Shown here one piece after another: positions 22,914-36,501 of a stretch of DNA of 64,000 bases. The DNA is taken from assembly GCA_013398615.1 (NCBI GenBank), contig VZSR01003807.1, forward strand, positions 2,265,180 to 2,329,179, in the 5' to 3' direction. The translations under genes were made by a program, and so were the position numbers. The notes under the pieces are model-generated. The model worked only from the letters and a program-made list of their open reading frames with translations. It made no database searches and was not told where the DNA came from. Each line of letters starts with the position of its first letter. Within the stretch, counting starts at the first letter, position 1. The DNA is from Brachypodius melanocephalos (Eukaryota; Chordata; Aves; Passeriformes; Pycnonotidae).

Positions 22914-25694
22914 CTCTGTGGTAGGAAACATGTCTTTAACTATGCTACATGAGATGAACCAAAATATTTTTTCAGAGTTCTTAAGATACAGCTGCTATGA
23001 CTGCTGCTATTATAGCTACATATCATGAAGATGGTATGGTGCCCAGTTTTTTTAAAATTGTAGGTCTCTTGTTTAATGATCCATTGATCCAATTTATCCT
23101 GTGCACTACATCTTCAGCAGTGAGCTTGCAGCTAGGAGCAGAACCATAGAGGATGTTCCCTGACATATGAGGGGAACTCTGCCCTGGAAAGAGCCCTTGG
23201 AGGGACTGTCCTCACAGCCAGCTTCCTCTGCCGCAAGGGGATTTTGAAGGGAAATTCCCAATTTCTTATCAAATGTCATAATCCATCTGGGGCCTTGATA
23301 ATAAGATTGTCTCATTTTCAGCTAGTCCCATACCTGGGTTTGTCTTTGACAAGGCCATCATCTCAGCTTTCTCAAAGTATTTGGCTACAGTCTTTTGTGA
23401 GAGGCTAAGATAAGTCATAGATGAAAGAAGAGATCTACCTCATCTTTTGTGACCTGACTGCTTAGGAGGCTCATCTTTCTTGTAGATAGGTGTTTTCCTC
23501 CTCGTTTTGTCTGTCTAGGATTATTTTCATTCTTTTGTTCTTTACCTAGGATAGAAGCACAAGTGGCTTTGTTTCCTTTCTTGTGGCAGCAAATCTATGA
23601 TGAACTATGTATTGAAAGCCTGGCGTGTCATAAAATGTCCATGCTTTGGCACATGAAGTGAATTTGCTTTTTGCGAAGGTGCAGATGTGGTTCAGAAGTT
23701 CATAATGACTCTGATCCCTCTGGAGCAGGAGTGGGGACCCTTGTTGGAGGGACGAAAAAGGGCTTTTGCAAAGTCTACTCCCACACTGGAGGCACTGGCC
23801 TTCATTGGGAAGAACGGGGGATTAAAAACAGAGCAGGGAAAGGAAAGAGCCAGTCTTTCATCTTGGTGGACAGAGGCATTGCTGGCAACCTGAATTATTT
23901 TGGAGCAACCTTAAAGGCAGTTTTTCCTTCTTCCAAGCAGTGTTACAGAAGGAAAAACTCCCAGCAGAAGGATAAGTAACACTTACTTGAGTACCCACGT
24001 GTATGGTGTAATGAGGAACCTGGTTTTCCCTGCTGAGCATCTGGTTCCGCCCCCCTTGCTTGAACAGCATCCAGTGGGACATAGCAGCCTATAAAGCCCA
24101 GGCCACATATGTGCTGATTCCTCTGGGTATGTGCACAATGAGATTTACTTTGCTTTAGGGAAAAATGACCAGCTGTCTCAATCAATGTGTGATACTGAAT
24201 TAGTCTGTAGATAATGAAGAGAAACAGCTAGCAACAATATCCAGGGACAGACCCTTTCAGTCAGTGAAGTCACATGGATGTTATTCTTAGGAGAATAATT
24301 GCAGCTGCTGTGGGCAAGCTCTAGTTTTTGTGCACTCCAGACAGATGTAGCAGAAGAATGGGGATCTATTGATACGTCAGAAAATCTGGGGAAAGTATTA
24401 GTTAGGATGTGATGAACTACTCCTGCAGATAGCTGTTTGATTGTCCCTTTGTTCTCAGTCTGATGCTCCTGTTCCCGATAGCAGCTGAAGCAACAACTGC
24501 TTCAACCTCCCTGCAGCATCAGCTGGCAGAAGAGTGGTGGGAAATCCAGCACCGTGTGAATGGTTTGGTTGGTTGAAACAGCCAGCTGGTTTGGCTGCCT
24601 GAATGATAATTTATAGGACCAGAAGATTTCTCAATACATGGCAAGGAAAATTGAGCTTGTTGTGATGATTAAAGATGCCAGCAGCATCTTCAGGTCTCTG
24701 TGAACTTATTGTTTCTGTTGGAGGGATTTTATGTAAAAAAACTCCAAAACCATACTGGGGCTCTGCCTCTGTCCTTCGATTGCTGGCATTTAAAGAAACA
24801 CTTTATAAATCATCCTTATAAAAAATTGTAAACTGTCATCCAATGCCCTGATTTTTCTCCTGGTCTTCTGACTGTGGCTGGCAGCACTCAGCAAATAAGA
24901 TTTGACTCAGTTTAGAGTTTTTATGTATGCAAGAGCTGGGCAGGATGATGCGTTTTTAAGGTACACTTCCTATAGGTGTACGTCTTTGAGAGTTAACAAT
25001 GAACAACCCATGAGTCAGTGAGAAACCCTGTTGGTAAGCTGAGGTTGTACAAGCATTGGGAAAGTGTATTTCCAGATTTGACTCCTGAAAAGTTCTGAGT
25101 GGGGGAAGCACAGGTATTGAAGCAATCCTTGATGTATAGCAACAGTGAAGAAATACTGCTCTGCAAATGATAGCTTGAAGAAGAGTAAATTGGTGGAGAA
25201 AAAACAGCTCTCTGATCACTCAGAAGTAGGTGCATAATTTTGGGTTCTCATTCATATTCCTTCGAGAACTTGTAGATTGAAATGTGCAGAGGGTGGGATG
25301 CTCCTGTGCCTTAAAGTACATCCTAATACTTGTTGTCTCAGATCAGATTAATTTTTGAGGTTGGAAGTTTTCCAAGGTGAGACTTTGCATTTTACTTCTA
25401 ATTCAGGTGATTAGTCCTTTCAGCTGTGAGAAGTTTCATTTTCATTATGAGTTGAACACAACTTTTCTCTCCTTGTATTTAATGTCCAAGTCCTTGCCTC
25501 AAGAGCACTCTCAGGTTACATAGAGAAATTGGATTTTCACTACATCAGCTGAACAGAAATTTTGTGGATAGAGGTAGTGCTAAAGACAATCTTGCGGCTG
25601 ATACCTTGCAGCTGTGTTAAATCACTGAAGAGTGGGAACAGCCTTGCCCTCAATGCTAAGGGTGTGATAAAGAGTGAATTGGAGTCAGTTGAGA

Positions 25695-25875
25695 TTTGCT
25701 GGCTGTGCTGTGAAGAAGTAGTCAGTTGGAGTCTGGCTGGCCATGCTGTGAAGAAGTTGGGGTTTGCTGGCTGTGCTGCGAGGACAAAGGGACAGGAGGT
25801 CGGTCAAGGGACAGATCAGGTGAGCCACTGTACGAGGGACAGACAGGGACAGGCGGCCGTGCAAGGGACAGGAAG
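25695..25875 (+). repeat. Imperfect internal repeats, purine-rich patch
   Basis: A unit close to TTTGCTGGCTGTGCTGTGAA recurs three times between about 25695 and 25785 (the middle copy reads CTGGCTGGCCATGCTGTGAA). It is followed by four GGGACAG-type words and then by a GA-rich stretch running to about 25930. GC is clearly higher than in the surrounding intron. Open frames of 80-130 codons on both strands result from the repeats and show no domain. It may be a fragment of an uncharacterised interspersed repeat. Confidence 0.6.
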
Positions 25876-28800
25876 CAGCGAGCTGGAACTAAAGAAGGAA
25901 GAGAGAAGAAAGAGAGAAAGAGCCAGAGCTGGTGGAGCTGCACATTGGAAAGATACATAGAAAAGGTATGAAAGACTTTTTGCATAACAAAGTCCTGATA
26001 CTTGAAGCCCCCTGAAGTTTTTACTGAAGCACTCTGAGTGCAGTGGCCGTCTTGACAACGACAAAATTTTGTATTTTTATAGTTTTTTAATTAGTTTTCT
26101 CATCATATAGAAGTTTTCTGTAGACTGCATTATCAAAGAAAAAATCAGAGTTTATTTGGAAAACCTGACTTAGGTTTAAAGAACAGTTTTACTTCCCATG
26201 TACAAAGATATGCTGCTGTGAAAATATCATTGTTTTAAGTCTCATGGATCATTGCACAAAGATGAAAAGGAACTTACATGCTTGGCTGAAAAATTGCTTT
26301 CTTGGTATGGTGATACTCAGATGTGTAGCCCAGACAGGCTTATGAAACAATCACATAGAATGAAAATCTTGTTATCCTATATCTTTCTTGATTAGATAGA
26401 ATCAAACTTTGTGGTAGAGTTTCAAAGGAAAACAAAAAGTAGTGGTTTACCTTAGTGCATTTAATGCATTTTAGCCATGAATGTCCTTAGTTGAGCAGAA
26501 GTGTAGGACCAACAATGCCCTGTAGGTCTTGTCCTGGTAAAAATCTGCCCATGGCATTTGTAAATAATAATCCTCAAGAAAACCTTGGTAACAAGGATGT
26601 TTTCTCATTGTATTTTTTTTCCTTTGGTCCTAGTCTAACTTAAAGATGCCTCTTGTTAAATATAGTTTTGTTCAAATCTTTTTTTTATGATCTGTTTTCA
26701 AAACGTTGTGAGATATACTCATTGAGGGAACTATAAAAATAAAAGGAAGTTATTGATTGATTTGATTTTATAGTGTGGATTTCTAAAGGCACAGTGAAGT
26801 CCATGTACTGAAGATTTTTGGTGGATTTTTGCCTTGATGTAGACTGTAACAGACATTTACACCAAATGTTCCCCAAGCAGCATTTCTAATTTTTTTTTTT
26901 TTTTTTTTTGCAAGGGACTGGACAAAAGCTTGTTTTGAAGCTTCTGTTTGTTGTTCAAAGCAAGATTACAAGTGTAGGGCTTGGTGTGTGTATTTTCATC
27001 TTCTAAGAGTGTATAGCTTCTTATTACTTCAGAATTGGAGGAAGAATCATGTTAGAAGACATAAAGCTGTAAAAGCCGTGCTCTCTGCAGGTTGTGATAA
27101 TAAGCATGAGGTTATTCTTTACAGGCAGTTTCATTACTTTGGGCCAAATTCGAACTATAAACTGTTTAAATTTGCTGATTTTATCTAGGAGGGCATACAT
27201 ATTCATATAAATTGAAGGTTCAGCCCATCATGGTTTCTGCATAAGATCTGAGTGTGGGCTTCTAGGCTGTTGTTCTTGAACTAGAAATTCAAATATGGGT
27301 GATTTTAAATTGTTCTGATTTGTGCTTAGTTTTAAAGAAATTAAAGTGCTTTTTGCTTAAGCACTGCATTGTGGAGATTGGGAGTGTAATGACAAGATCC
27401 ATAATAACTTTTTAAAGTGACAATAATGTAAAGGAGACTACTTGCAGTTAAAGGACTTTTTACTTGTCTTTCATTGTTTTCACGCAGGGATCAGAGATGG
27501 CAGCTTAGTTGCTCTATGAAAAATAAGAAATTTTAGTACTGGATTTATTTTTTTATACTGGTACCCTGCATGTGGTCTGCTATAGAGACTGAATTCTGAC
27601 TACGCTTTCTGTTGCTGTATAAAAATTTTATTATTAATACAAGAACTGTTTCTGTTTAAGCAGTGTGTATATTTATATATATCGAATGTGGAGAACAGCA
27701 TGAATTGCCTTTTGCCCATTTGCATTCTTTGAATTTTTTCTTAGGAAGCAAAACATAAATACATAATAGCTTGGTATGCAAAGGGAAGTATACTAGCATA
27801 GTGGAAGGAAAGACATTCAGAAACATGCCTTCCTTTAGGAGAAAGCCATTCTTCCCAGTATTGTGCTAGTTAGCCTTCCTTTGAACAAAGCCACTTCCAC
27901 AGTATCTGTAATTCCTGCATGCAAATTAAAACTTCTCAGAAGATTCTTTAAAAGGCATTTCAAACATTATCTGTTATATTGTGACACCTAATGTCCTCTG
28001 TGGTTATATGAGAAGCTGTGATAGAGTGAGGGATGTGTGAACCAGACCACCCGATTCTGATTTTTCCCTCTGTCCCTTATTGCATTGAAATGTCTTCCTT
28101 CATTTTGCCTGCACACCATTCCCAATTATGAACATCATCATCTCAGCAGGTTCCAACTGTGTTATTACAATTAAATGTACTTAGTAGCTATTCTTTAATA
28201 TCAGTGAAATGAGGTACTTAAAGGGTACTGCCTGAAGTGTTTGGATCTTAATTTTTTTCCATAGTCTGTGGTACATGCCAGATCAACTTCAGTTCCTGAA
28301 CATGCAGCCTTCCCACACCCTCCTGCAACTCCCCAGCTGAAGTCCATGTTTTGCCAAAGTATTGCTTCATGTGTCATCCAGAAATTACATCATTCCTCAG
28401 TTCCTGCTTTGCTGTTCTAGTCTAGCCTGTATACAGTGATACTTTGGGATGTAAGGCATGTACATTCATTTTCTTCTTTCCTCCTAATGGATCCCACCAT
28501 CTGTAAGTCCATGGCATGTCATTTAAATGAAAGGCCTGTGTGGCCATCTGCATGAATGAAGATACTGCACGTGATGTATAGATTGCTGTGGGTTCTGCAA
28601 GTGTTAAAAACCTTTCTTTTCCTTCATATTTAGTCAGTTAAAATTGTGTTAATTGAATTCCTGTCTTAATCTAGTCCTTTCATCAGCTGGAAAGAACTTT
28701 GCTTTCTCTGTGATGTAGTTAGCTTATACTGAATTTGAGAAATAAGTTCTAAATGGTTCTCATAATGGATTACTAAGACTGTGAGGAGAAGCTGTCAAAT

Positions 28801-31800
28801 TCTTGATTAGCTGTTCTGTCAGAGAAGAATAGCAACGAGTCAAAACTATGGACGCCTTCCCAGGCAAGGATTTAGTGTTATTCCAAAGAGCTCTTTCTAA
28901 AGCCATTTACCCTTGTAGTAATACCTAAAGCAGCTTTTAAGCAGACAGAATACCCCTCTTAAAATGAAATATGATGCTCCAGGGTAGTTGTAAAAGAAAA
29001 TGCTGTTTCTGGTTCAAGTCACATGTAACAGATCATGGCCCTTAAAGCTCTTTGTTGGTAGAATGAATCAGTATTGACTGCCTAGTTACTCTTGTGGGTC
29101 ATTACCTTGTCAGTTAATTGGAAAGCTTGTGAGGGGCTTCTCTCTCACAGTGTTTTGTGGTAGAAGAAAACAACCTGGGAATAAATGTACTTAGAAGCAG
29201 TTTGTAGTTGGTAACGATGGCTGGTTCCTGCATGGTTTTGATTGCTGTGTGTACATTGTATGATGGGCTAATCTCTGCAAGGGGTGAGGGATTCCTATGG
29301 TATCGCTCTGAAGGCTAGCAAGGATTTGAAACAGAATACTATTGTGCAATTCGTACCCTAAATAAAACAAATACACTTTGTAAGAGGCTGTGTGAACGCT
29401 GTATCTGTAACAAAAGGATCTTTAGATTTGAGTCTGGTTAATCCAACTATCACTAGCTTCTGTCAAATTAATTGCTTACTAATGATATCCTTTTGTTGAT
29501 AAGGTCAGAATAATGTAGAATTGTGTTAAAACCATAGTTCCACAAAATTATCTTAAAACTGTAGTTCTGGTGTCATTGAAGTGACAGTGTTTGATTCCTT
29601 ATTTATTATGAAGTGACTTGTTAGAGACTCGTAAAGAAGAAATCTGTGTATAGAGAGAATGTTTTTTCCCACTCAGCACCTGGTCCTGAAAGTCTGCGTG
29701 AGCTTGTGCATCCTTGTTAGCAATGCAGATTTGACAATTCAATCCTAGTTTGCAGTGCTGTTTTGGATGCATTGCTTCAAAAGAGGTTAAAAATTGATCT
29801 CTCTTCCTCTTAGTTCTGTGAATTCTGCAGAGCAGTGAAATATATGAACCTCTGGGGGGGCTTCCTGTGAGAAAAGTAAAGAAATAAGAGGAAGAGCACA
29901 CGGAAGATATTTGTTAGAGTTGCCATGTATATACTGTTGTTCTTCTGGCTATAACTGCACTTTACATTTTTTTTTATGGCCTTAGAGTTGAATTTTATGA
30001 GGCAGTTTCAGTACAATTGGGTCAGTCACCCAGTATTCATTCAATTACACACTGCAGCCTTGCTGCTGCCCCTTGACATCTGTACACAAAGCCAGTCTTT
30101 TTTTTACATAACCTGACCAGCTCAGATGCCAATTGTGGGAGATGCTGAAAGTCACTGTGAGCTCCAAAGCACAAGAAAAGAAGTGGCTAAATAGTTCATT
30201 CCCTCTGGCATGCCCAGAGGCAAGCAGGGAGCTGATAATGGCATCATTACATCAGCAATACTTCGTGTTTTGCACATATATTGCTGTAGAAAAGGGAGAA
30301 ATTTGAGACTCTGTGAGAAATGTCATTAAACACTTTTTTATAGGTGGGCAGCTGCATTTCTGTTTGTTTAATTGCACAGGCGCTGGGGTGGTAATGAGGT
30401 GACAGGCCTTGCTGGGCTGTAGATAGGAAAGGTGTGTGCTCCTTGAAGCAGGGAATTCGGAGCAGCAATGCAAATAGATGCCTCGTTAATGTGATTAAAT
30501 GATATTTTGAATTCTGCCTCTGAGGCTGTTTCACTCCCGTGTGCAGTTAGGCAAGGTGGTGCTACCAGCCTTTCTGTAGGTGATCAGCAGCTGAGTGCAA
30601 CTCCAGCTTCACCTGCTTTGGGATTCATGCTCGTGAAAATGCTGACTCGTGAAATAGATCTCAGTAAGTGCTGTGCTTTGAAAATAAGGGCAGGTTCTCA
30701 AAAGAAAACTGAAATGCATAGAAAAGAAAAATGCACAGGCTGCGTGCGTGTCAAAACAGGCGCTCAGTCATCGTGTGCCTTCTGAATAACACTGGCTTTT
30801 GTTTCCTCCACCTGTAAAATGAATACAACACTGCCTTGTCATGCAAGAGCATCACTGAAATAAACCCAGCGATGTCTCTGATATGTTTGGATATTTCAAT
30901 GCTGAACGCTAGAGAAAAGCTCAGAAATATATAATTAGTTCTTATTTGGGAAAAATAGTAACAGTAGGTCATGAAAAGTAGAGGTTTTTATAACACAGGC
31001 GTGAGGAAAAGCTGAGATGCTGCTAATGGGGAGTGCTGACTGTCACGTACACAGAACTGAGGTGTTTGACAGAAAAGAAAATAGCGTGTGATAAAGTAAT
31101 TGAACACTGTATAAAAAGCCTACACCTCCTAAGTCAGAGAGAGGGGAGTAATGAAGTTGCAAAAATAACCTCTCTCCTAACTCCTAATGTTTGATTTGAC
31201 TTGGATTTTAAACTTCATGTTAAAAATGTAAATGATAGTTTTATTTACCAGAACCAAAGGCACAGATTTACTTTAGATTTGGTAATATAAAAGTAGGAAA
31301 CCTACATGCTTATAACACATGGAAGAAAACCTTGAATTTTGTTCATATAAGCATGGGTGATGACTCAATTTCAGCCCACAGTTCCATCAATTTGGTACAA
31401 ATATTCGGTAGGTTTTTATAGATCTAAAGAAACTGAGTATTGGTATTTCACATAGAGAACTAGTGACTATAGTTGAACTTTTTCTGGTAGAGCTGAAAAC
31501 TGGGTTGTAAGAGGATAGTAAACTGCCAGTTGTTTGTGTCAGAAATGCCTTTGTGTTAGGTTTTTGGATGATAGACTAGCAAAGCACCAGTCCTGGAAAT
31601 TGCTGGGAACTTCTTACTTTGCTTTAGGTATTACGATTACATGAATAATCATAATTGTGTTTCTAATTGTTAGTAAAATCTGTGTACTCAATAAAGAAGT
31701 GTAAAGGTGATGTTGGTTAGTCACAAGCAACCCTGAAACTAAGCACAGTTTTTGTCTTCTCTGTTGTGTTTGTAATGAGTCAGCTTAACATTTTATTTCC

Positions 31801-31889
31801 ATATGAAAATGTGTCTTGTGTAGCAGGCCATGTTGAGCAGATATTAACTTTTCAATTTTATTTATTTATTTTATTTTAATTCCTTCTAG

Positions 31890-31944
31890 CCTTCAGGAGA
31901 AAGAACAATTGTTCAGCATATCCATTAAAGAAACTACTGCCAAA
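31890..31944 (+). CDS. DISC1: DISC1 exon 7 (55 bases)
   Basis: This very short exon lies between acceptor ttccttctag and donor AAA|gtaagt. The first base C completes AG+C (Ser 545 equivalent), and 18 codons follow: LQEKEQLFSISIKETTAK. Length and phase equal the human exon for residues 546-563, with LQE, S, KE, T and K kept. Because 55 is not a multiple of three, skipping this exon would shift the frame, as would skipping exons 7 and 8 together (158 bases). In human such a 7/8-skipped transcript is described as a truncated isoform. It lies in the region that begins around human 539 and forms helical oligomers. It is too short for an ORF scan and was found by phase and homology. Confidence 0.95.
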
Positions 31945-34900
31945 GTAAGTACATGTTTTCAGTTCTTCAGAATATTTACAGAAGCAGATCATAGCATGCA
32001 TTTTAATATATTGTCTTTGTTTTAGAAAGTTGGTTTTGTGCTGTTCCTTCTACGAAGATTTTGCGCATAAATATTTTTAAGCATACACTGAAAAGCCCTC
32101 CCCAACTTTTTGTTTGAACAGGCCACAGGGATTATAGTACTTCAGGAAGCAGATGGAGTAATCTCTTCCTTCTCAGCTTTTTTGCTGGTGATCAATCTTC
32201 TTAGGTCTCTGTTCAGGAACAGAGTCCTCAGCTTCATGAAATCATGGTCATAGCTGAATGTTTTAGCTCTTAATGCAGAAGCTCTTTAATACAGAATCCT
32301 TTCCTCTCTAACTGGTTTTGTTGGTGTGAAGGGAAGAGCATAAACAAAGTACCTCTTTTCCCCAGCATTTCACTAATAATCTAGCTAGCCATCTCATTTC
32401 ATACCCTTTAAAAATACAAAGAAGAGTGGTATAGCATATTTAGCATAATTTTTGCTTCTAACTAAAATGTTAATACTTTTCCTTTATCTTTCTGATTTCA
32501 TGGGCTCCTTTCAAGAAGCAGAACACTAAAGTTTTGTTTCAGAATGGCCCAGTTGCTCCATGAACGCTCTAGAATAAAAAAGGCACATTTACTGTAGCCA
32601 ATTCACAGAGATCTATACAAAACAGAAAGTGAAAAATATTTCTGGGTTTTGATTAATAATGAGTTTGTACTCTGAAATAAACTTATTTTTCACATTTTCT
32701 CTAAGAGCACTCACCTAAATCAGTAAAAAAATTTATCCTTCATAATCTGTTGTTCCTAATCATCTTGACCAACACTTTCATTGTGCACTGTTAAAAAGAT
32801 AATTTGAAGACTGCATCTTGTTACCACTCCTTCCTTGTCTTCCACTTTATTGAGCTCATCTTCTCTATTCCTTGCTTATACCCACATCTTGGGAAAATTA
32901 ATATAGACTAGAACAATGATTCCACCTGTATTTTTAAATTACTATGAATAAAGTATCCAGGAAATTATTGTAACTGAGCTACAGCTCATCTACTAAAATG
33001 AAGGAGCTCAAAGTGATGTTTCAACTGTTGTTTCAAACTATTTGCAAGCTAAAACATCAGGTATGGAATTTGCCTTTTCCCCAGAAAATGTCTCGTGAGG
33101 TTTTATTTTATCGCCATATTATCTAGAGACTTTTTCAATAACAGCTGAAGCATTGGGTAACAATAGAGAAGTCTGTGAGGTAGGATTTCACAGCTTCATT
33201 TTTTTTTTCTTTAAATTTTCAATAGGTAAAACACTATTTAAACTTTATTCCATTCCTATGTGGTGGCTTTTATTTGTTGCAGAAGATAAATAGGAAGCAT
33301 GTAGCGAGACTCCTCCAAATAATTTCCTATTTAATTTATTCATAAAATCTCATCCTATTATTTTCATCTCAAAATAAATAAAGCTGGTGCTTTAAACCTT
33401 TTTATTGTATGGGGAAAACATTCCTTTGTCAAAGATCTTTCCTTTTCCCCTGTGCCACTGGCATTTCTATGGCCTTTTCTGCCTCATCTCTCTTGTTTTC
33501 AGCTGTGGCTGCAAAAGCTAACTTCTGCCTGCTAATGAAGGGAGTGCTGCCCCTTATTCACCATCTTCCTTCAGAAATTAATATTAAATAAATAATACAC
33601 ACTGTGCTGTGTGGCAGACCAGGTAGACTGTTCCTTCCTTTAGGCAGTGTTAGCAGAATTTCTTTGTTTTCCAAGGTGTTGTTTTAAAGAAATGTGAAGG
33701 TTACTCAAAACTTCTTGTCTCTTGAGATGATTGGAGAGTCAATTCCAGTGCTTTACTTGCTGTCCTTGTCCCTGTTTTTGCTGCTTTAGATTAACTTCAT
33801 ATGCTGGAAAGATGGAAGAGGATGACAATGGGCAAACTCGCCTTTGATATTTTGCTGGTTTTCATCTTGATTCTGCATGCCTCTGCTAACCAGCTTCCTG
33901 CTGGTTTCAGATAGACTGCTTTTTTGATTCACATTTCAGTCTGAATGCAGATCTGTAAGGTATATTCCTAAACAAGAGCCTTTTTAAAAAAAAAAATCCT
34001 ACTTTAAAAAAAACCTCAGAAACCACTGGAGAGGATTTTTAAATAAATACAGTAATACTTGGCTGCAAAAACACTTTTCTGAAGCTGAAAGAGAGGGTTT
34101 TTATAGACTATGAGCTTGTTGGTCTGTGGGCTGCAGCAGAGCTGGTCACTGAGAACAGGGAAAGAGCATTGCTGGGACCACAGGCCCCTGCAGTCAGGCT
34201 GGTTAGAGAAGGATAGTGTTTGCTGGAAGCCCAGGACACTGGCTCTGTAAGTGTTCATCATCTTTGTTAGCTAAGAAATAACCTTTCCTTAGTGGCTGAA
34301 TAAGCTACTCTAATAAATAATGGTATCTGTTATGAAGATACAATAATTATAAAAAAATAAAAGAATTGGAGCTTGTAGAGTAGATGTGATGTAAGGTAGA
34401 AGCAGTGCCATTAGTTTAGGGGTATTACTTTGTCTTTCCCACCTGCTCATTTAGTTTTGTTGAACTATGCCATATGATAGGTCTGAAGATTAATGTTGTT
34501 CATTTATCTAGAGAATACATGTGACATAGATACAAGCAGAGGCCCAGCAACCTACTTATCTCATGTTCCAGAAGAATCATCTCTGAGTTGGAGGGACTGC
34601 CTTTCTGCCTCTGGTCCCTGCATTTGGTCCATTAATAAAGAATGCCAGCAAGCTTTGTTCTGACAGTGGGGCTTGCAAAGTGGACAGTGCTCACCAGAAA
34701 CTGATTACACATCCCGGCTTATTTTGCATAATTGCCAAACAGCTGTCTAGCGATAATGACTTTAACTTACTACCAGCATGGGATATATTCATGCAGTTTT
34801 CCTGGAGCTGAAAGATTCCCCATCTAATTGCAATTCACTGAGCCATTCAATGCCCCTAAAGAGAGAGTACAGCTTGGAAAGAAGTCATTAAAAACTTTCA

Positions 34901-36398
34901 GATTTATTTTGGAGATGGGAGACAGAAATGGCCTTTGGGTTTTTCAGGCATGTTTATTCACCTCTGACAAGTTTGGGGTTTTAAACACATTTTAACTGAA
35001 TTAGCTGGTGAGTCACCTAGAAGCGGGTACTGAAACAAATTGAAATATCTGGGAATTAAAAAATTATAGTAGGTGCAGAAGCCATATGTGTTTTTAAATG
35101 AATAGAATGACTCTGAAGTCTTTACAAGTAACAGTTACTGCTTGGAGGATAATTCTGTTGACTCAAGAAGGAAAATGATCCATTTATATTTAACAGATAA
35201 TTTCAGCAAAGGAAGAGGGTGTTATTAATTTAAAAGGATTTGAAGATAATGTTGTATATGAATTATTGTGATTTAATGGTACGAACAGATAAACTATTAG
35301 AACTATAGAGTTTTGCTCTTTAAAATGTGAAGTGATACCTGCACCTCTGTTAATAAGCATGGCACTTGTTTTTGAGGAAGAAAAAATAAAAGTGAAGGAA
35401 GGCAGGGAAACTTCTCTCTGGAGATTTCCTTTCACATGATATCATTTCAGAACTGACCTGTGCCTACCTTGATATTGCTTTAGTTTTGGTTCCAATGGAT
35501 GCAATGTTTTCTTAAGTGTCAGCCACTACTTTAAAAAAGGGTTTGGCATCTCCCTCCAGAACAAGGGATTTGCCTTAGTTCAGTGAAGGGTTTTTGTTCA
35601 TTTTGTTTTCCTTCCCAAATGATGCAATGTGGAGTAAACCCCAACATTTTTTAATATGTGGGGCTTGTATAAATTTTGCATGCTGCATAAGCTCCTTCTG
35701 AGGTGACAATGTACACTGAAATGTAAAGTACAGAAAGAACTGAATTTCCTTTATATTTTTTCCTCTATTTTCTCTCTCTACATTTTCAATACCAAACTGT
35801 ATTGATTGCTGAAGGACCTCCAGTTAAAAAGATAAAGAGACCAAGGAAAAGTCAGAAACCTGAACCCTGTGTGTCCTGACTGTGAAACAAAGTACAGTAT
35901 CAAGCTGATATAGCCTTATTTGTTGTGTGTGCAAAAAATAAGGCTGCTTTGCCTTTTTTCAGTTAAAATGCAGAGCACAGTATGTTTTGTATAAAAATCA
36001 GTGCACATTGTATGTTAGAGAATTTTAACCTTCAAATACTGGTTTCCTTATGCTCCACTTGAAGCTTGATTATTAATACTGAAATTGTGCAGAATTTGTA
36101 AGATGGCCTTTCTTCTGTGAGCAGCCTCAGTATGTAGTGGTGAAACATGTCCTTTCTCATGCAGGTAGGTAGTGCTAATACCATTCCCTCTTTTAATAAC
36201 AGAATGTGTAGCACAGCCTGGAAATTTTGATTCAGTGTTGGGTGTTTCTGTAAAGACATCACTTTTTATTAAGCTTTTTTACCTTGCTGCAGGATGTTAT
36301 GTCATGTCTGTTAACCAAGAACATTTGAAGTCCCATTTCAACTGCCTTGTACTTTTACATGAATGAATTCTATATCATGGCTGTCTGCCTCAATTTAG
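31945..36398 (+). other. DISC1: DISC1 intron 7
   Basis: This 4.5 kb phase 0 intron starts gtaagt and ends cctcaatttag. I recognise no transposable element in it. The stretch around 34500-34950 is less AT-biased, with an octamer-like TTTTGCAT, several TAAT and ATTA cores and a CAGCTG E-box close together, which could mark a conserved enhancer; without alignment this is a guess. Short open frames on both strands are unconvincing. Confidence 0.9.
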
Positions 36399-36501
36399 GT
36401 TTGCACGAGTCAGAAACTCTGCAGTACTTTGAGGAGGAAAGTGAGTGATATTGAGACTCAACTACCAGCTCTACTTGAAGCCAAAATGCTGGCTGTTTCA
36501 G
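36399..36501 (+). CDS. DISC1: DISC1 exon 8
   Basis: This 103-base exon has acceptor cctcaatttag and donor CAG|gtaagt. It starts on a codon and ends with one base G of a split glycine. The 34 codons begin VCTSQKLCSTLRRKVSDIET and continue QLPALLEAKMLAVS. The match to human residues 564-597 is the strongest in the window, about 27 of 34 identical by eye, with DIETQLPALLEAKM unchanged. It forms one long amphipathic helix. Its 3' end corresponds to human residue 597, the last DISC1 residue retained in the Scottish t(1;11) translocation, whose breakpoint lies in the intron after this exon. Confidence 0.97.

Larger units (their letters stand above)
18281..31889 (+). other. DISC1: DISC1 intron 6
   Basis: This 13.6 kb phase 2 intron is the longest complete intron in the window (gtattt to ttccttctag). 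It contains a G/T-rich block (19597-19713), an antisense LTR (19772-20337), an inverted repeat and an assembly gap (22611-22839), an internally repeated purine-rich patch (25695-25875) and a T-run near 26890-26910. A possible exon-7-like frame sits at 21299. Sequence at 23660-24110 looks repeat-like, with moderate GC and a TATAAAG-type stretch near 24091, but I cannot assign it to a family. From 27 to 31.9 kb I see nothing beyond AT-rich intron. Confidence 0.9.

Noticed and set aside
25562..25985. 132-codon + frame and 87-codon - frame
   Set aside because: They read the internally repeated patch and its GA-rich tail; residue composition follows the repeat.
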